Assembly (NCBI GenBank): GCA_964627035.1
Contig: CAZVKN010000011.1
Location: forward strand, 1-64,000
Source of the DNA: CAZVKN01 sp964627035
GTDB lineage: Bacteria; Electryoneota; AABM5-125-24; Hatepunaeales; Hatepunaeaceae
Length of the DNA: 64,000 nucleotides
Direction: 5' to 3'
Numbering within the stretch: the stretch's first letter is position 1; each line of letters opens with the position of its first letter. A program made the position numbers and the translations under genes. Of the stretch, positions 44,171 through 52,427 are shown in pieces. The notes under the pieces were generated by a model. That model did no database searches. It was not told where the DNA came from and saw nothing but the letters and a program-made list of their open reading frames with translations.

Positions 44171-45482
44171 AACAACCGTTCCGCCCGACGGATGGCGGAC
44201 AGAATCAACAGAAAACATCGCTATTAAAGGCGCAAGGCTGATAGATCCGGCAGTTGAATTGGATCAGGTCGCCGACATAATCATCAAGAACGGCATCATC
44301 GAAGAGATTGGAACTATCCCTGTCAGTTTCAGCGGAACAGTTGTTGAAGCTGAGGGATGGATTGTTATCCCCGGTCTGTTTGACATGCATGTCCATCTGC
44401 GTGAACCGGGCTACGAATACAAGGAGACTGTCCAGAGTGGCGGAAGCGCAGCAGCCGTCGGCGGATTCACCGGAGTAGCCTGTATGCCGAACACTAATCC
44501 CGCAATTGACAATCCCGGAATCGTACAATTTGTTCAGGATCAGGCTGTCGGTCTTCCTGTAGAAGTGCATCCTATTCCTGCGGTGACGCGTGGGCGATCC
44601 GGAGAGTCACTCGTTGACTTCGGTGAGCTTGCACAGGCAGGTGCCACGGCATTCTCCGACGATGGCGACCCGATTGATTCGGCTGAACTGATGCGTCGGG
44701 CGATGGAATACTGCAAAATGTTGGATGCGGTTATAATCGAACATTGTGAGGAGTCCACTCTCAGCGGGAAAGGCGTCATGGACGAGGGAGAAATGTCAAC
44801 CCGGCTTGGGCTTCCCGGCTGGCCCTCGATTGCTGAGGAGATAGCGCTTGAAAGAGCTATCAGATTGGCTGAATTTGTCGGTGCAAGATTTCATGCAGCG
44901 CATATTTCAACAGCAGCGTCAGTGGAACTAATTCGTCAGGCTAAGGCTCGCGGTGTCCAGATTACTGCTGAGGTATGCACACACCACCTGACGCTCGACA
45001 GCACTATGTTGGACGGTTATGACAGTGATCTGAAGGTCAATCCTCCTTTAAGAACGACAGATGACATTGAAGCTCTGATAGAAGCGTTAGCTGATGGGAC
45101 AATTGAAGCAATTGCTACCGATCATGCTCCCCATGCGAGGCATGAAAAGGAGGTAGAGTTTATCTATGCCCCGTTTGGAATGCTCGGTCTGGAGACCGCT
45201 GTCGGGGTGGTCATGACCAAGCTAATTGAAGCAGGCAGATTGACACTCAATCGGATGATCGAGGCAATGAGTGCTGCACCACGCAAGATACTGAACTTAC
45301 CAAAGGTGACCATCAGTGAGGGGCAGATTGCAAACTTATCACTGATTGATCCGAATGAAACGTGGACGGTTGACCGTGCGAAGATGGTGTCAAAGTCGGA
45401 CAATACGCCGTATCACGGTTGGGATTTGACCGGACGAGCACGCGGTGTGGTGAACTTCGACATCGCCTGGATACGGGAATAA
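44163..45482 (+). CDS. pyrC: Dihydroorotase
   Basis: This enzyme of about 439 residues cyclises carbamoyl-aspartate to dihydroorotate. Metal ligands are in GLFDMHVHLREPGYEYKE (His76, His78), and later HCEE, FHAAHIST and TDHAPHARHEKE (the catalytic Asp). FTGVACMPNTNPAID is a class I dihydroorotase signature. I start it at the GTG at 44163 because GGTGGAG lies about 10 bases upstream; the GTG at 44148 overlaps that Shine-Dalgarno. It overlaps the pyrB end by eight bases. Confidence 0.94.
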   Translation: MNKTTVPPDGWRTESTENIAIKGARLIDPAVELDQVADIIIKNGIIEEIGTIPVSFSGTVVEAEGWIVIPGLFDMHVHLREPGYEYKETVQSGGSAAAVGGFTGVACMPNTNPAIDNPGIVQFVQDQAVGLPVEVHPIPAVTRGRSGESLVDFGELAQAGATAFSDDGDPIDSAELMRRAMEYCKMLDAVIIEHCEESTLSGKGVMDEGEMSTRLGLPGWPSIAEEIALERAIRLAEFVGARFHAAHISTAASVELIRQAKARGVQITAEVCTHHLTLDSTMLDGYDSDLKVNPPLRTTDDIEALIEALADGTIEAIATDHAPHARHEKEVEFIYAPFGMLGLETAVGVVMTKLIEAGRLTLNRMIEAMSAAPRKILNLPKVTISEGQIANLSLIDPNETWTVDRAKMVSKSDNTPYHGWDLTGRARGVVNFDIAWIRE

Positions 45483-45509
45483 CGACCATTCTGAACCTTC
45501 GATTCCCCG

Positions 45510-45610
45510 GTGTCAGCCTGCCGTCATTTATCCGGTGTCAGTCCGCCGTGGCTGACACATAACCTACGCAATAACAAATATATAGCTATCAGATGCGGCG
45601 ACCTGACAGC
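45510..45610. repeat. Family B hairpin repeats (one full, two half copies)
   Basis: The full copy at 45535-45558 has GTGTCAGTC and GGCTGACAC around CGCCGT. Half copies are at about 45510-45525 and 45592-45610 (GCGGCGACCTGACAGC). They fill the pyrC-lepA gap. Confidence 0.6.
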
Positions 45611-45653
45611 GAAAAATTAAACCTATAACAGTAATGATTATTCTATCACAGCG

Positions 45654-47477
45654 ATGGATATAAAACCGGAACATATTCGCAATTTTTGCATCATCGCCCA
45701 TATTGATCACGGCAAGTCAACGCTTGCAGATCGTATGCTGGAGTTGACCGGTGTGATTGACCCACGTGACGGAATGCCTCAGATGCTCGATGACATGGAT
45801 TTGGAGCGTGAGCGTGGCATCACGATCAAGGCTCATGCTGTGACGATGAATTATACCTCCTCTGTACAGCAGGGGGGGATTAAAGGGGGGGACACCTACC
45901 GCTTCAACCTGATTGACACTCCCGGGCACGTTGACTTCAGCTATGAAGTATCCCGCTCACTCGCAGCCTGTGAGGGTGCAGTGCTGCTCGTTGACGCATC
46001 TCAAGGAATCGAGGCACAGACAATCGCCAATGTCTATCTCGCCATTGAGCATGATCTCGCAATCCTGCCTGTAATCAATAAGATTGACCTCCCGTCTGCT
46101 CGAGCGGATGAAGTCCGGCAACAGATTGTGGATTTGATCGGATGTGAGCCTGAGGAAGTGTTGTCTGTCAGCGCAAAAGACGGCACAGGTGTTGCAGAAC
46201 TGCTTGAATCAATCATTGATAGCGTTCCTGCACCGGCAGATGAGGTTGACAAACCTCTGCAGGCTTTGATTTTTGACTCACTGTTTGACAACTATCGCGG
46301 AGCAATCGCATACGTCAGGGTGGTCAGTGGTGTACTCAAGCCCGGCATGGAGCTGTTTTTTCATTCAACGGGCAGAAAATACCTGCTTGATGAAGTCGGT
46401 ATCCTCAGGCTGAAGAAGTACAAGACAAAGCAGTTGGCTGCCGGAGAAGTCGGGTACATCATCCCCGGAAGCAAGAATGTCAGTGAAACTCGTGTCGGTG
46501 ATACGGTCGGTGATACCGCAAATCCTCTGCCGAATCCTCTGTCCGGTTATCGCGAGCCTAAACCGATGGTTTTTTCCGGTCTGTTTCCGGCTGATGCAGA
46601 TGAATATGAGCAGCTTCGTGACGCTTTGGCACGCCTTCAACTGAACGATGCATCGCTGCAATATGAGCCGGAGACTTCTGAAGCGCTCGGGTTTGGATTC
46701 CGCTGCGGGTTTCTCGGTCTGCTGCATCTCGAGATCATTCAGGAGCGTTTGGAGCGTGAATACGGACTGAATCTGGTTTCGACTGTTCCAAGCGTGGAGT
46801 ATCTGGTTACGGTTACCGATGGATCTGTCAAACGGGTGGATAATCCGGTTCATCTACCGCCTGTGGGTTCGATTGAGATGATCGAAGAACCGATTGTCAA
46901 AGCTCAGATCGTCTCCCCACCGGAATACATCGGCGCTATCATGCAGCTTGCGACTGAACGACGAGGGGAGTATGAGACAACCGAATACATTGACGAGAAA
47001 CGGGCAATCCTTCACTACAAACTGCCGCTGACAGAGATAATCTACGATTTTTACGACCGGTTGAAGTCAATCTCGCGGGGCTATGCCTCGTTGGATTACG
47101 AACATTACGGTCACATTGCGACGAAGATGGTACGGCTTGACATACTGCTGAACGGTGAACAGGTGGATGCTCTGTCGGTTATCGTGCATGAGGAAAAGGC
47201 GTATGCGTGGGGGAGACGCGTGGTTGACAAGCTTCGTAAAACCATCCCCCGCCAGATGTTTGAGGTGGCGATTCAGGCTGCGATAAGTTCACGGGTGATA
47301 GCTCGTTCTACAGTTCGGGCGTTGCGCAAGAATGTGCTTGCCAAGTGTTACGGTGGTGACGTCACGCGCAAGCGCAAGCTGCTTGAAAAGCAGAAGGAAG
47401 GGAAGAAGCGGATGAAGCGTGTCGGCCAGGTTGAGCTTCCGCAAGAGGCATTTCTGGCAATTCTCAAGACTGATTGA
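45654..47477 (+). CDS. lepA: Elongation factor 4 (LepA GTPase)
   Basis: This 607-residue ribosomal back-translocase has G1 AHIDHGKS (15-22), RERGITIKA (G2), DTPGH (G3), NKIDLPSA (G4) and the SAKDGTG (G5) segment. The C-terminal LepA-specific domain has KVDILLNGEQVDALSVIVHEEKA-type sequence and ends with RKRKLLEKQKEGKKRMKRVGQVELPQEAF. Between G2 and G3 the usual short turn is replaced by SSVQQGGIKGGDTY, about eight residues longer than in E. coli. That DNA is a G-run repeat (see findings). The ATG has no strong ribosome site. Confidence 0.95.
   Translation: MDIKPEHIRNFCIIAHIDHGKSTLADRMLELTGVIDPRDGMPQMLDDMDLERERGITIKAHAVTMNYTSSVQQGGIKGGDTYRFNLIDTPGHVDFSYEVSRSLAACEGAVLLVDASQGIEAQTIANVYLAIEHDLAILPVINKIDLPSARADEVRQQIVDLIGCEPEEVLSVSAKDGTGVAELLESIIDSVPAPADEVDKPLQALIFDSLFDNYRGAIAYVRVVSGVLKPGMELFFHSTGRKYLLDEVGILRLKKYKTKQLAAGEVGYIIPGSKNVSETRVGDTVGDTANPLPNPLSGYREPKPMVFSGLFPADADEYEQLRDALARLQLNDASLQYEPETSEALGFGFRCGFLGLLHLEIIQERLEREYGLNLVSTVPSVEYLVTVTDGSVKRVDNPVHLPPVGSIEMIEEPIVKAQIVSPPEYIGAIMQLATERRGEYETTEYIDEKRAILHYKLPLTEIIYDFYDRLKSISRGYASLDYEHYGHIATKMVRLDILLNGEQVDALSVIVHEEKAYAWGRRVVDKLRKTIPRQMFEVAIQAAISSRVIARSTVRALRKNVLAKCYGGDVTRKRKLLEKQKEGKKRMKRVGQVELPQEAFLAILKTD
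45868..45892. repeat. G-run repeat inserted in lepA
   Basis: CAGGGGGGGATTAAAGGGGGGG-type sequence (two G runs around ATTAAA) lies in frame inside lepA and codes for the extra loop residues. Similar G-run/ATTAA units are known as dispersed repeats in other bacteria. Confidence 0.5.
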
Positions 47478-47530
47478 TTTATTGGGACTTAGCAACCACG
47501 AAGTACACGAAGAGCACGAACGTATTTGCG

Positions 47531-47599
47531 TCATTCCCGCGAAGGCGGGAATCCAGATCTCTGCTTGTTCTCCGCTGTCATACCGCTTCGCTTGACAGC
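47531..47599. repeat. TCATTCCCGC...GCGGGAATCC repeat and family B copy
   Basis: TCATTCCCGC with GCGGGAATCC (47531-47554) is a widespread intergenic repeat form. Family B copy 47574-47599 has arms GCTGTCATAC and GCTTGACAGC. Confidence 0.6.
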
Positions 47600-47661
47600 T
47601 ACCACTTGATTCTATTTAAAATAATACATACAATGACAGTTTTTCAATTTGAGGTATAATA

Positions 47662-47790
47662 ATGGATAATACTAAAGAAGAACGAGGATCTCTATCTGGA
47701 GCCTACAAAGTTGGTTGTTTTATAGTCGTTATGATTATAATTGCTCTACTTCTATGGGTCACTATGACATTCCTTTATAGCGGACACTAA
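47662..47790 (+). CDS. Small single-span membrane protein, 42 residues
   Basis: The frame reads MDNTKEERGSLSGAYKVG, then a hydrophobic span CFIVVMIIIALLLWVTMTFL and a short tail YSGH. GAGG lies 8-11 bases upstream. The soluble N-terminus is charged and the span is a full transmembrane helix. It ends three bases before the next gene's ATG, so the two are likely co-transcribed. No family recognised. Confidence 0.55.
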   Translation: MDNTKEERGSLSGAYKVGCFIVVMIIIALLLWVTMTFLYSGH

Positions 47791-47793
47791 TTG

Positions 47794-49011
47794 ATGAAGT
47801 TCACTGTTCAACGAAGAAGTCTGTTGATATTGGCAGTAACATTTTTGTTCCTGCTGCTTGGTTGTGCTTCTGAACAATCGTCACAGGGCAATACTGTAAA
47901 ACAAGCTGATAACCGTAAATCTTCATACACCGACAGCACAACCCACAAACGAGATTCAATGAATGAAGTTTTTACCGATTCCGTTAAACCGGAAAGTGCT
48001 GAAGCTGATACTGTTACACCACACAAGACCATAAACAATGACAGGAGAGTGATTCATAAGAGTCATCCTCTTTATCGCTATCCAACAACTCAGCTATTCC
48101 AGGTCTCAGTAGGTACCGTTTCTTCATCCAAGACTCGAAATTTGTTCAAGGATTCACTCCGTATTGATGTCTCTCTCGATACATTGAAATATACAGATAT
48201 ACCAAAATTCAACGAGTTTCCCTCTCCTGATGGCAGCAAAGCCGGTTTCCATGATCCTTATACTGGATGCTACTACACAGGGTCTTTCAACTCCTACAAT
48301 GTATTTAATGCTTCTGAAATCTACGGTGATCTGGTACTCAGTCGGGAGTATCATGTTGATTCACTAATCAAAGCCAAAACAACCAAACACAGCGCAAAAT
48401 CACTGTACCCATTCGGTCGCTATGTTATCTGGCTGCCGGACAGATCGTGGCAATCGGGCGACAGCGAGTTTCACCCTGACAGCTTTGACGGTATCAGACG
48501 TTTGAAGCGACACGAGATAGACCCCCCCGATGTGACAACGTTCCACTGGTTACTTGACTCTTTAATAAGAAGAGGCTATCCGGCTGAATCCCCGACTGAC
48601 TCCATTGTTTACAAGGAAGGGTGTGCGGGAGATGATTTTGGCGATATAGACTACTACCGTCTGCGATACGAGTCACTGTCTGACGATATGAAGAGTCAGT
48701 ACGATATAATTGTCAAGCGAACGGACTCAATTTATCGGATAGTGAGTATAGTTCAGAATGTCAGACCACCTATGCGATTAGGCTATGAAGAGAGGAGACA
48801 GTGGGCGAAGAGTATGGGATTTTATTCCTCTAAAGCAGAGGATCGGGAATCACTTACGATTATGGGATCTGTGGATCTGCAGTTTGATGGTAGGTACGAG
48901 GTGATGATTTACCGATACAATAGTGGAGACGGTTTCCATGATTGGTCATACTACATAATGGGTGAAGATGGTAAAGTCGTCGGACGGAGTGAAAGAGGTA
49001 GTGGGTGTTGA
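47794..49011 (+). CDS. Hypothetical lipoprotein
   Basis: This protein has about 405 residues. The signal MKFTVQRRSLLILAVTFLFLLLGC ends in a lipobox (LLGC). A Ser/Thr/Asp-rich linker (~25-85) follows, then a folded part (~90-405) with several aromatic-rich segments (HKSHPLYRYPTTQLFQV, GCYYTGSFNSYNVF, WSYYIMGEDGK). The ending resembles a small beta domain. I do not recognise the family. The 42-residue membrane protein gene is directly upstream. Both follow lepA after a repeat-filled gap. Confidence 0.65.
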   Translation: MKFTVQRRSLLILAVTFLFLLLGCASEQSSQGNTVKQADNRKSSYTDSTTHKRDSMNEVFTDSVKPESAEADTVTPHKTINNDRRVIHKSHPLYRYPTTQLFQVSVGTVSSSKTRNLFKDSLRIDVSLDTLKYTDIPKFNEFPSPDGSKAGFHDPYTGCYYTGSFNSYNVFNASEIYGDLVLSREYHVDSLIKAKTTKHSAKSLYPFGRYVIWLPDRSWQSGDSEFHPDSFDGIRRLKRHEIDPPDVTTFHWLLDSLIRRGYPAESPTDSIVYKEGCAGDDFGDIDYYRLRYESLSDDMKSQYDIIVKRTDSIYRIVSIVQNVRPPMRLGYEERRQWAKSMGFYSSKAEDRESLTIMGSVDLQFDGRYEVMIYRYNSGDGFHDWSYYIMGEDGKVVGRSERGSGC

Positions 49012-49128
49012 TGGATATTATCGCTATTGAAATGGATTCCTATCGCAAATCTGTCTGATAGTAGTAATCGTCCACTGTCAGGTGCGGCGACCTGACAGCC
49101 GTCACAATATAGTCAATAATTTGTGCTG
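49012..49128. other. Spacer with family B repeat
   Basis: The gap after the lipoprotein gene contains a family B copy at 49075-49098; no coding signal is seen. Confidence 0.5.
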
Positions 49129-49150
49129 TCAGCAACGGCGTGCTGACAGC
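49075..49150. repeat. Family B hairpin repeats, two copies with different stems
   Basis: 49075-49098 has CTGTCAGGT/ACCTGACAG around GCGGCG; 49125-49150 has GCTGTCAGCA/TGCTGACAGC around ACGGCG. The stem differences are matched on both arms. The second copy runs into the minus-strand gene's 3' end. Confidence 0.75.
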
Positions 49151-49395
49151 GGGAGAGATTGTTTCGTCACTTCGTTTCTCGCAATTGTAGATGTCAAGTA
49201 TTCGTTCTTTAAGCTATCGTACACGTCATCATAGGACAGATTCGTTGTCTCTAGAACTTCCCAGATTTTATCCATTTCTGAATATGGCATACTCCTAATC
49301 TCCTCCACAGTGAATATCACTTTTTCTGCAGCCTGCACTGAATCGGCTATTAAAAGAAATAAAGATGATACTATTAGACAGAGCAGTTTTTTCAT
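49129..49395 (-). CDS. Small exported protein whose C-terminus is made of repeat DNA
   Basis: This protein has about 88 residues. The ATG at 49395 has AGGAG upstream and gives a signal peptide MKKLLCLIVSSLFLLIADSVQA. The mature start (AEKVIFTVEEIRSMPYSEMDKIWEVLETTNLSYDDVY) looks like a real protein. The last ~18 residues, IARNEVTKQSLPLSARRC, are the translation of a REP-type repeat (GAGAAACGAAGTGACGAAAC on the minus strand) and a family B hairpin. The original end was therefore replaced or the gene is decaying. Longer upstream starts lack a ribosome site. Confidence 0.5.
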   Translation of the reverse strand: MKKLLCLIVSSLFLLIADSVQAAEKVIFTVEEIRSMPYSEMDKIWEVLETTNLSYDDVYDSLKNEYLTSTIARNEVTKQSLPLSARRC

Positions 49396-49822
49396 AACAA
49401 TTCTCCTCACATAAATCAACTTTTCGAATTTGGGATGCTTGATCCTTTCCATGATCTTGACCGCTGCTTCCACCCAATAATCTTTTTCACATGGGTTAAG
49501 CGACTCGTAGTTACATCTATTGAAACGTCAGCTCAGAGTGATTTTACACACTGTTAAGGTATTAACAATATCAGAGAATTCCAACGGTTGCGGCAATGGG
49601 GGGGAAATTAATGGTTCAGGAAACTTATTGAATACTCCTACATTACCTCATAACTCATTTGATTCCTCCCCAATAACCGCTATATTGTTCTGATTTTGTA
49701 ATTGAGTGATTATGTAATTTTGTGATTAAATCTCCAAACACAAAATCATGAATCAAGAATCGCACAATCACACAATCACATAATCACGTAATCAAGAATC
49801 ACCTAATCACGGACCATATAAA
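49396..49822. other. Spacer with simple AATCACA-type hairpin before typA
   Basis: 49707-49727 (TGATTATGTAATTTTGTGAT...) and 49766-49786 (AATCACACAATCACATAATC...) are near-perfect complements and would form a long A+T-rich hairpin. The rest has no recognised feature. Confidence 0.55.
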
Positions 49823-51649
49823 TTGAAGAAGATAAGAGAAAATCTGCGTAATGTGGCTATTATTGCGCATGTGGATCATGGGAAAACTACACTCGTTGAT
49901 GCGATGCTGCACCAGTCAGGGCTGTTCTCCGATCACGAGCGAGTCGCTGAGCGAGCTATGGATACGATGGATCTCGAGCGCGAGAAAGGTATCACCATCA
50001 TGGCGAAGAATACCGCTATCCCGTATAAGGACACCACGATAAATATTGTTGACACACCGGGACATGCTGATTTTGGTGGTGAAGTGCAACGCATACTGAA
50101 AATGGTTGACGGCTGTCTGCTGCTGGTTGACGCTTCCGAAGGTCCGCTGCCACAAACGAGATACGTGCTGTCGAATGCCCTGACCAACGGGCTGGCGATC
50201 ATTGTGGTCATCAACAAGATCGACCGCCCTGACGCTCGCATTGATGAGGTGCGCGACGAAGTGTTGGAGCTATTCCTCGACCTCGACGCTACTGAGGAGC
50301 AGTGTAACTTCCCTGTGGTCTATACGGTTGCCAAGACGGGAACTGCTACGATGGAAATGGCTGTGGAAGGCAAAGATTTACGACCGCTGTTTGAACTGCT
50401 GGTTGAGCATGTTCCATCACCCGTTTACGAAGAAAACCATCCGCTTCAGCTTCAGATCACATCGCTTGATTACAGCGACTATCTCGGTCGAATCGGCATC
50501 GGTAGAGTGACCAATGGACATATCAATTCAGGCGACACTGTGATGATGACTGATGGCACTGAGGAGGATGGTGGGATCAAAGCAAAGATCACCAAGCTTT
50601 TTGGATTCACAGGGCTCAAGCGAGTGCCGATTGAAACAGCTCAACCGGGTGATATTGTTGCTATAGCAGGTATTAAAGGCATTAAACTTGGCGACACACT
50701 CACAGATGTAGAGACTCCAAAACCGCTTCCACCACTAAATATAGATGAACCGTCACTCGAAATGGTTTTCACGATAAATACGTCACCTTTCGCTGGTCGT
50801 GAGGGGACTTTTCTGACCAGCAGACAGTTGCATGATCGGTTGTATAAGGAGATACAGGGTAATCCTTCACTACAGATGGAGGAGACCGAAAGCTCAAACT
50901 CATTTCGTATTATCGGCAGAGGTGAGCTGCAGATGGCTATCCTCATCGAGACCATGCGTCGCGAGGGATTCGAGATGGCTATCGGCAAGCCTACAGTCCG
51001 CACCAGAGTTGAGGATGGTCAGTTAATGGAACCGTTCGAGCATCTCGTGATTGACTGTCCGGAAAACTACCTCGGAACGGTGACTCAACTTCTCGGACCT
51101 CGAAAGGCTAAGATGTTAAGAATGATCAACCATTCATCGGGATGGGTCAGGCTGGAGTATGAGATACCGATGCGAGGGCTTATCGGACTACGAGTTGCTC
51201 TAATCGTTGATTCAAGAGGAACAGCTATTGTGAACAGCGTGTTCCTCGGTTGGCGTCCTCACACAGGTGAATTCAGCCGGGAAGTGAACGGTGTTCTAAT
51301 CGCTGACAGGACAGGAAGATCCACAGCATATTCGCTGGAGAACATTCAGGAAAGAGGTGTGTTGTTTGTTGCACCCGGTGAGGAGGTTTATTCAGGGAGA
51401 ATCGTTGGCGAGAACTCCAGAAAACGCGATATGTGGGTCAATCCCACCAGAGAGAAGAAACTGACCAACATGCGCGCAGCAGCAGCGGATGACGTATATC
51501 AGATTCATCCACCAAGGATCATGTCACTCGAAATGGCACTGGAATTCATCGAGGACAATGAGCTGGTAGAGGTCACACCAAAGTCAATCAGGCTGAGGAA
51601 ACGGCTTTTAACTGAGGGTGAGAATGTACGGGCGGCGCGGAGTACATAG
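49823..51649 (+). CDS. typA: Ribosome-associated GTPase TypA/BipA
   Basis: This 608-residue translational GTPase has G1 AHVDHGKT (15-22), EREKGITIMAKN (G2), DTPGHADFGGEV (G3) and NKIDRPDAR (G4). The C-terminal part carries the BipA signatures EIPMRGLIGLRV and FTINTSPFAGREGTFLTSRQL. It starts at TTG (49823); no ATG occurs earlier in the protein that keeps the G1 loop, and the ribosome site is weak. BipA helps 50S assembly and stress adaptation. No operon partner is evident. Confidence 0.95.
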   Translation: MKKIRENLRNVAIIAHVDHGKTTLVDAMLHQSGLFSDHERVAERAMDTMDLEREKGITIMAKNTAIPYKDTTINIVDTPGHADFGGEVQRILKMVDGCLLLVDASEGPLPQTRYVLSNALTNGLAIIVVINKIDRPDARIDEVRDEVLELFLDLDATEEQCNFPVVYTVAKTGTATMEMAVEGKDLRPLFELLVEHVPSPVYEENHPLQLQITSLDYSDYLGRIGIGRVTNGHINSGDTVMMTDGTEEDGGIKAKITKLFGFTGLKRVPIETAQPGDIVAIAGIKGIKLGDTLTDVETPKPLPPLNIDEPSLEMVFTINTSPFAGREGTFLTSRQLHDRLYKEIQGNPSLQMEETESSNSFRIIGRGELQMAILIETMRREGFEMAIGKPTVRTRVEDGQLMEPFEHLVIDCPENYLGTVTQLLGPRKAKMLRMINHSSGWVRLEYEIPMRGLIGLRVALIVDSRGTAIVNSVFLGWRPHTGEFSREVNGVLIADRTGRSTAYSLENIQERGVLFVAPGEEVYSGRIVGENSRKRDMWVNPTREKKLTNMRAAAADDVYQIHPPRIMSLEMALEFIEDNELVEVTPKSIRLRKRLLTEGENVRAARST

Positions 51650-51724
51650 AGCGTCAAGATGTGAGAAGACAGATTGTGAATTACGTTTGGTCAAAGCTTT
51701 TGGCTGAACGGTATGTTTCAGAGT

Positions 51725-51840
51725 GTGCAAGGGATGTGGAATTGTTACAAGCTACAAACGACTGCGGGAATTCATACACTTAACTGGCAAGCGGATGATT
51801 TGTGGCGAATCTCACTTTGTTATCGTGATTCTTGTGTTAT
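51725..51840 (+). pseudogene. Decayed T9SS sorting domain, remnant 1
   Basis: One frame reads ARDVELLQATN and, after a one-base shift, the next reads TAGIHTLNWQADDL, which together resemble the GR.VE.L....AGIH.LNW..DDL part of a T9SS tail. A further shift gives CGESHFVIV. The YPNPFN start is gone. Support is by pattern only. Confidence 0.4.
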
Positions 51841-51917
51841 ACTGTTGGTAACTTGCTGGTTTAGCACCAAATTAAAAATGACCGTAAGAGCCTTAACCAA
51901 GTGGGCTTTTATATCTT

Positions 51918-51969
51918 GTCGTGGTAGTATCAACCACGATGCCGGGCTTTAGTATAAACCGATTGCAGA
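51918..51969. repeat. Family A hairpin repeat, copy 6 (degraded)
   Basis: GTCGTGGTAG and CAACCACGAT, then CCGGGCTTTAG and AAACCGATTGCAG, with several unpaired positions. Confidence 0.5.
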
Positions 51970-52031
51970 ATAACTGTATTGTTACAAATTTGAGATCCGC
52001 TAATTAATATAGGTTCAATTAAGGATCGATC

Positions 52032-52324
52032 ATGCAGTTATTCATAACAACCTTCACAATCATTGCGCTGATGACACAATTCGTTTTTGCCCTGCCACCG
52101 GAATTCTATGAACATACCATTGATGGTGATATTGATGTTCTCGGGGCGGCGAAATTGCCCTACGACATAACCGGAGGTGAAGTTGCGAAGCTGGTGAAGG
52201 GACGACAGTCAGCGGAGGCTATCAAGCTGTCTGGGACGGTTCAGATTTGCCGTCAGGGTTGTACATTATTCGATTGCATTCAGGTGAGTCAACGGTCAAC
52301 CGGAAAGTGCTGTTGATGAAATGA
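52032..52324 (+). pseudogene. T9SS cargo pseudogene: signal peptide joined to frameshifted tail
   Basis: An intact signal peptide (MQLFITTFTIIALMTQFVFA) leads after ~20 residues straight into a T9SS tail (YDITGGEVAKLVKGRQSA), so nearly all of the cargo body is deleted. A one-base loss near 52222 then shifts the frame. The +1 frame continues GYQAVWDGSDLPSGLYIIRL and ends VNRKVLLMK at 52324, exactly the expected domain end. Both the deletion and the frameshift show the gene is dead. Confidence 0.7.
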
Positions 52325-52427
52325 TTGGATGGCGGTTTAGGTCAATCGAGTGCGATGCTTTTCTGGGTGATAAGTAGAACTGTCCACGAAGCTACTCAAT
52401 AAGCAGCCTCGTGAACAATTGATTCGT

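Larger units (their letters stand above)
51650..52031. other. Spacer with sorting-domain remnant and family A copy
   Basis: It holds a decayed T9SS sorting domain (51725-51840) and a degraded family A repeat (51918-51969). Confidence 0.5.

Noticed and set aside
49707..49810. CRISPR-like array (AATCACA units)
   Set aside because: Units are short, irregular and without spacers; it is a simple repeat forming a hairpin.
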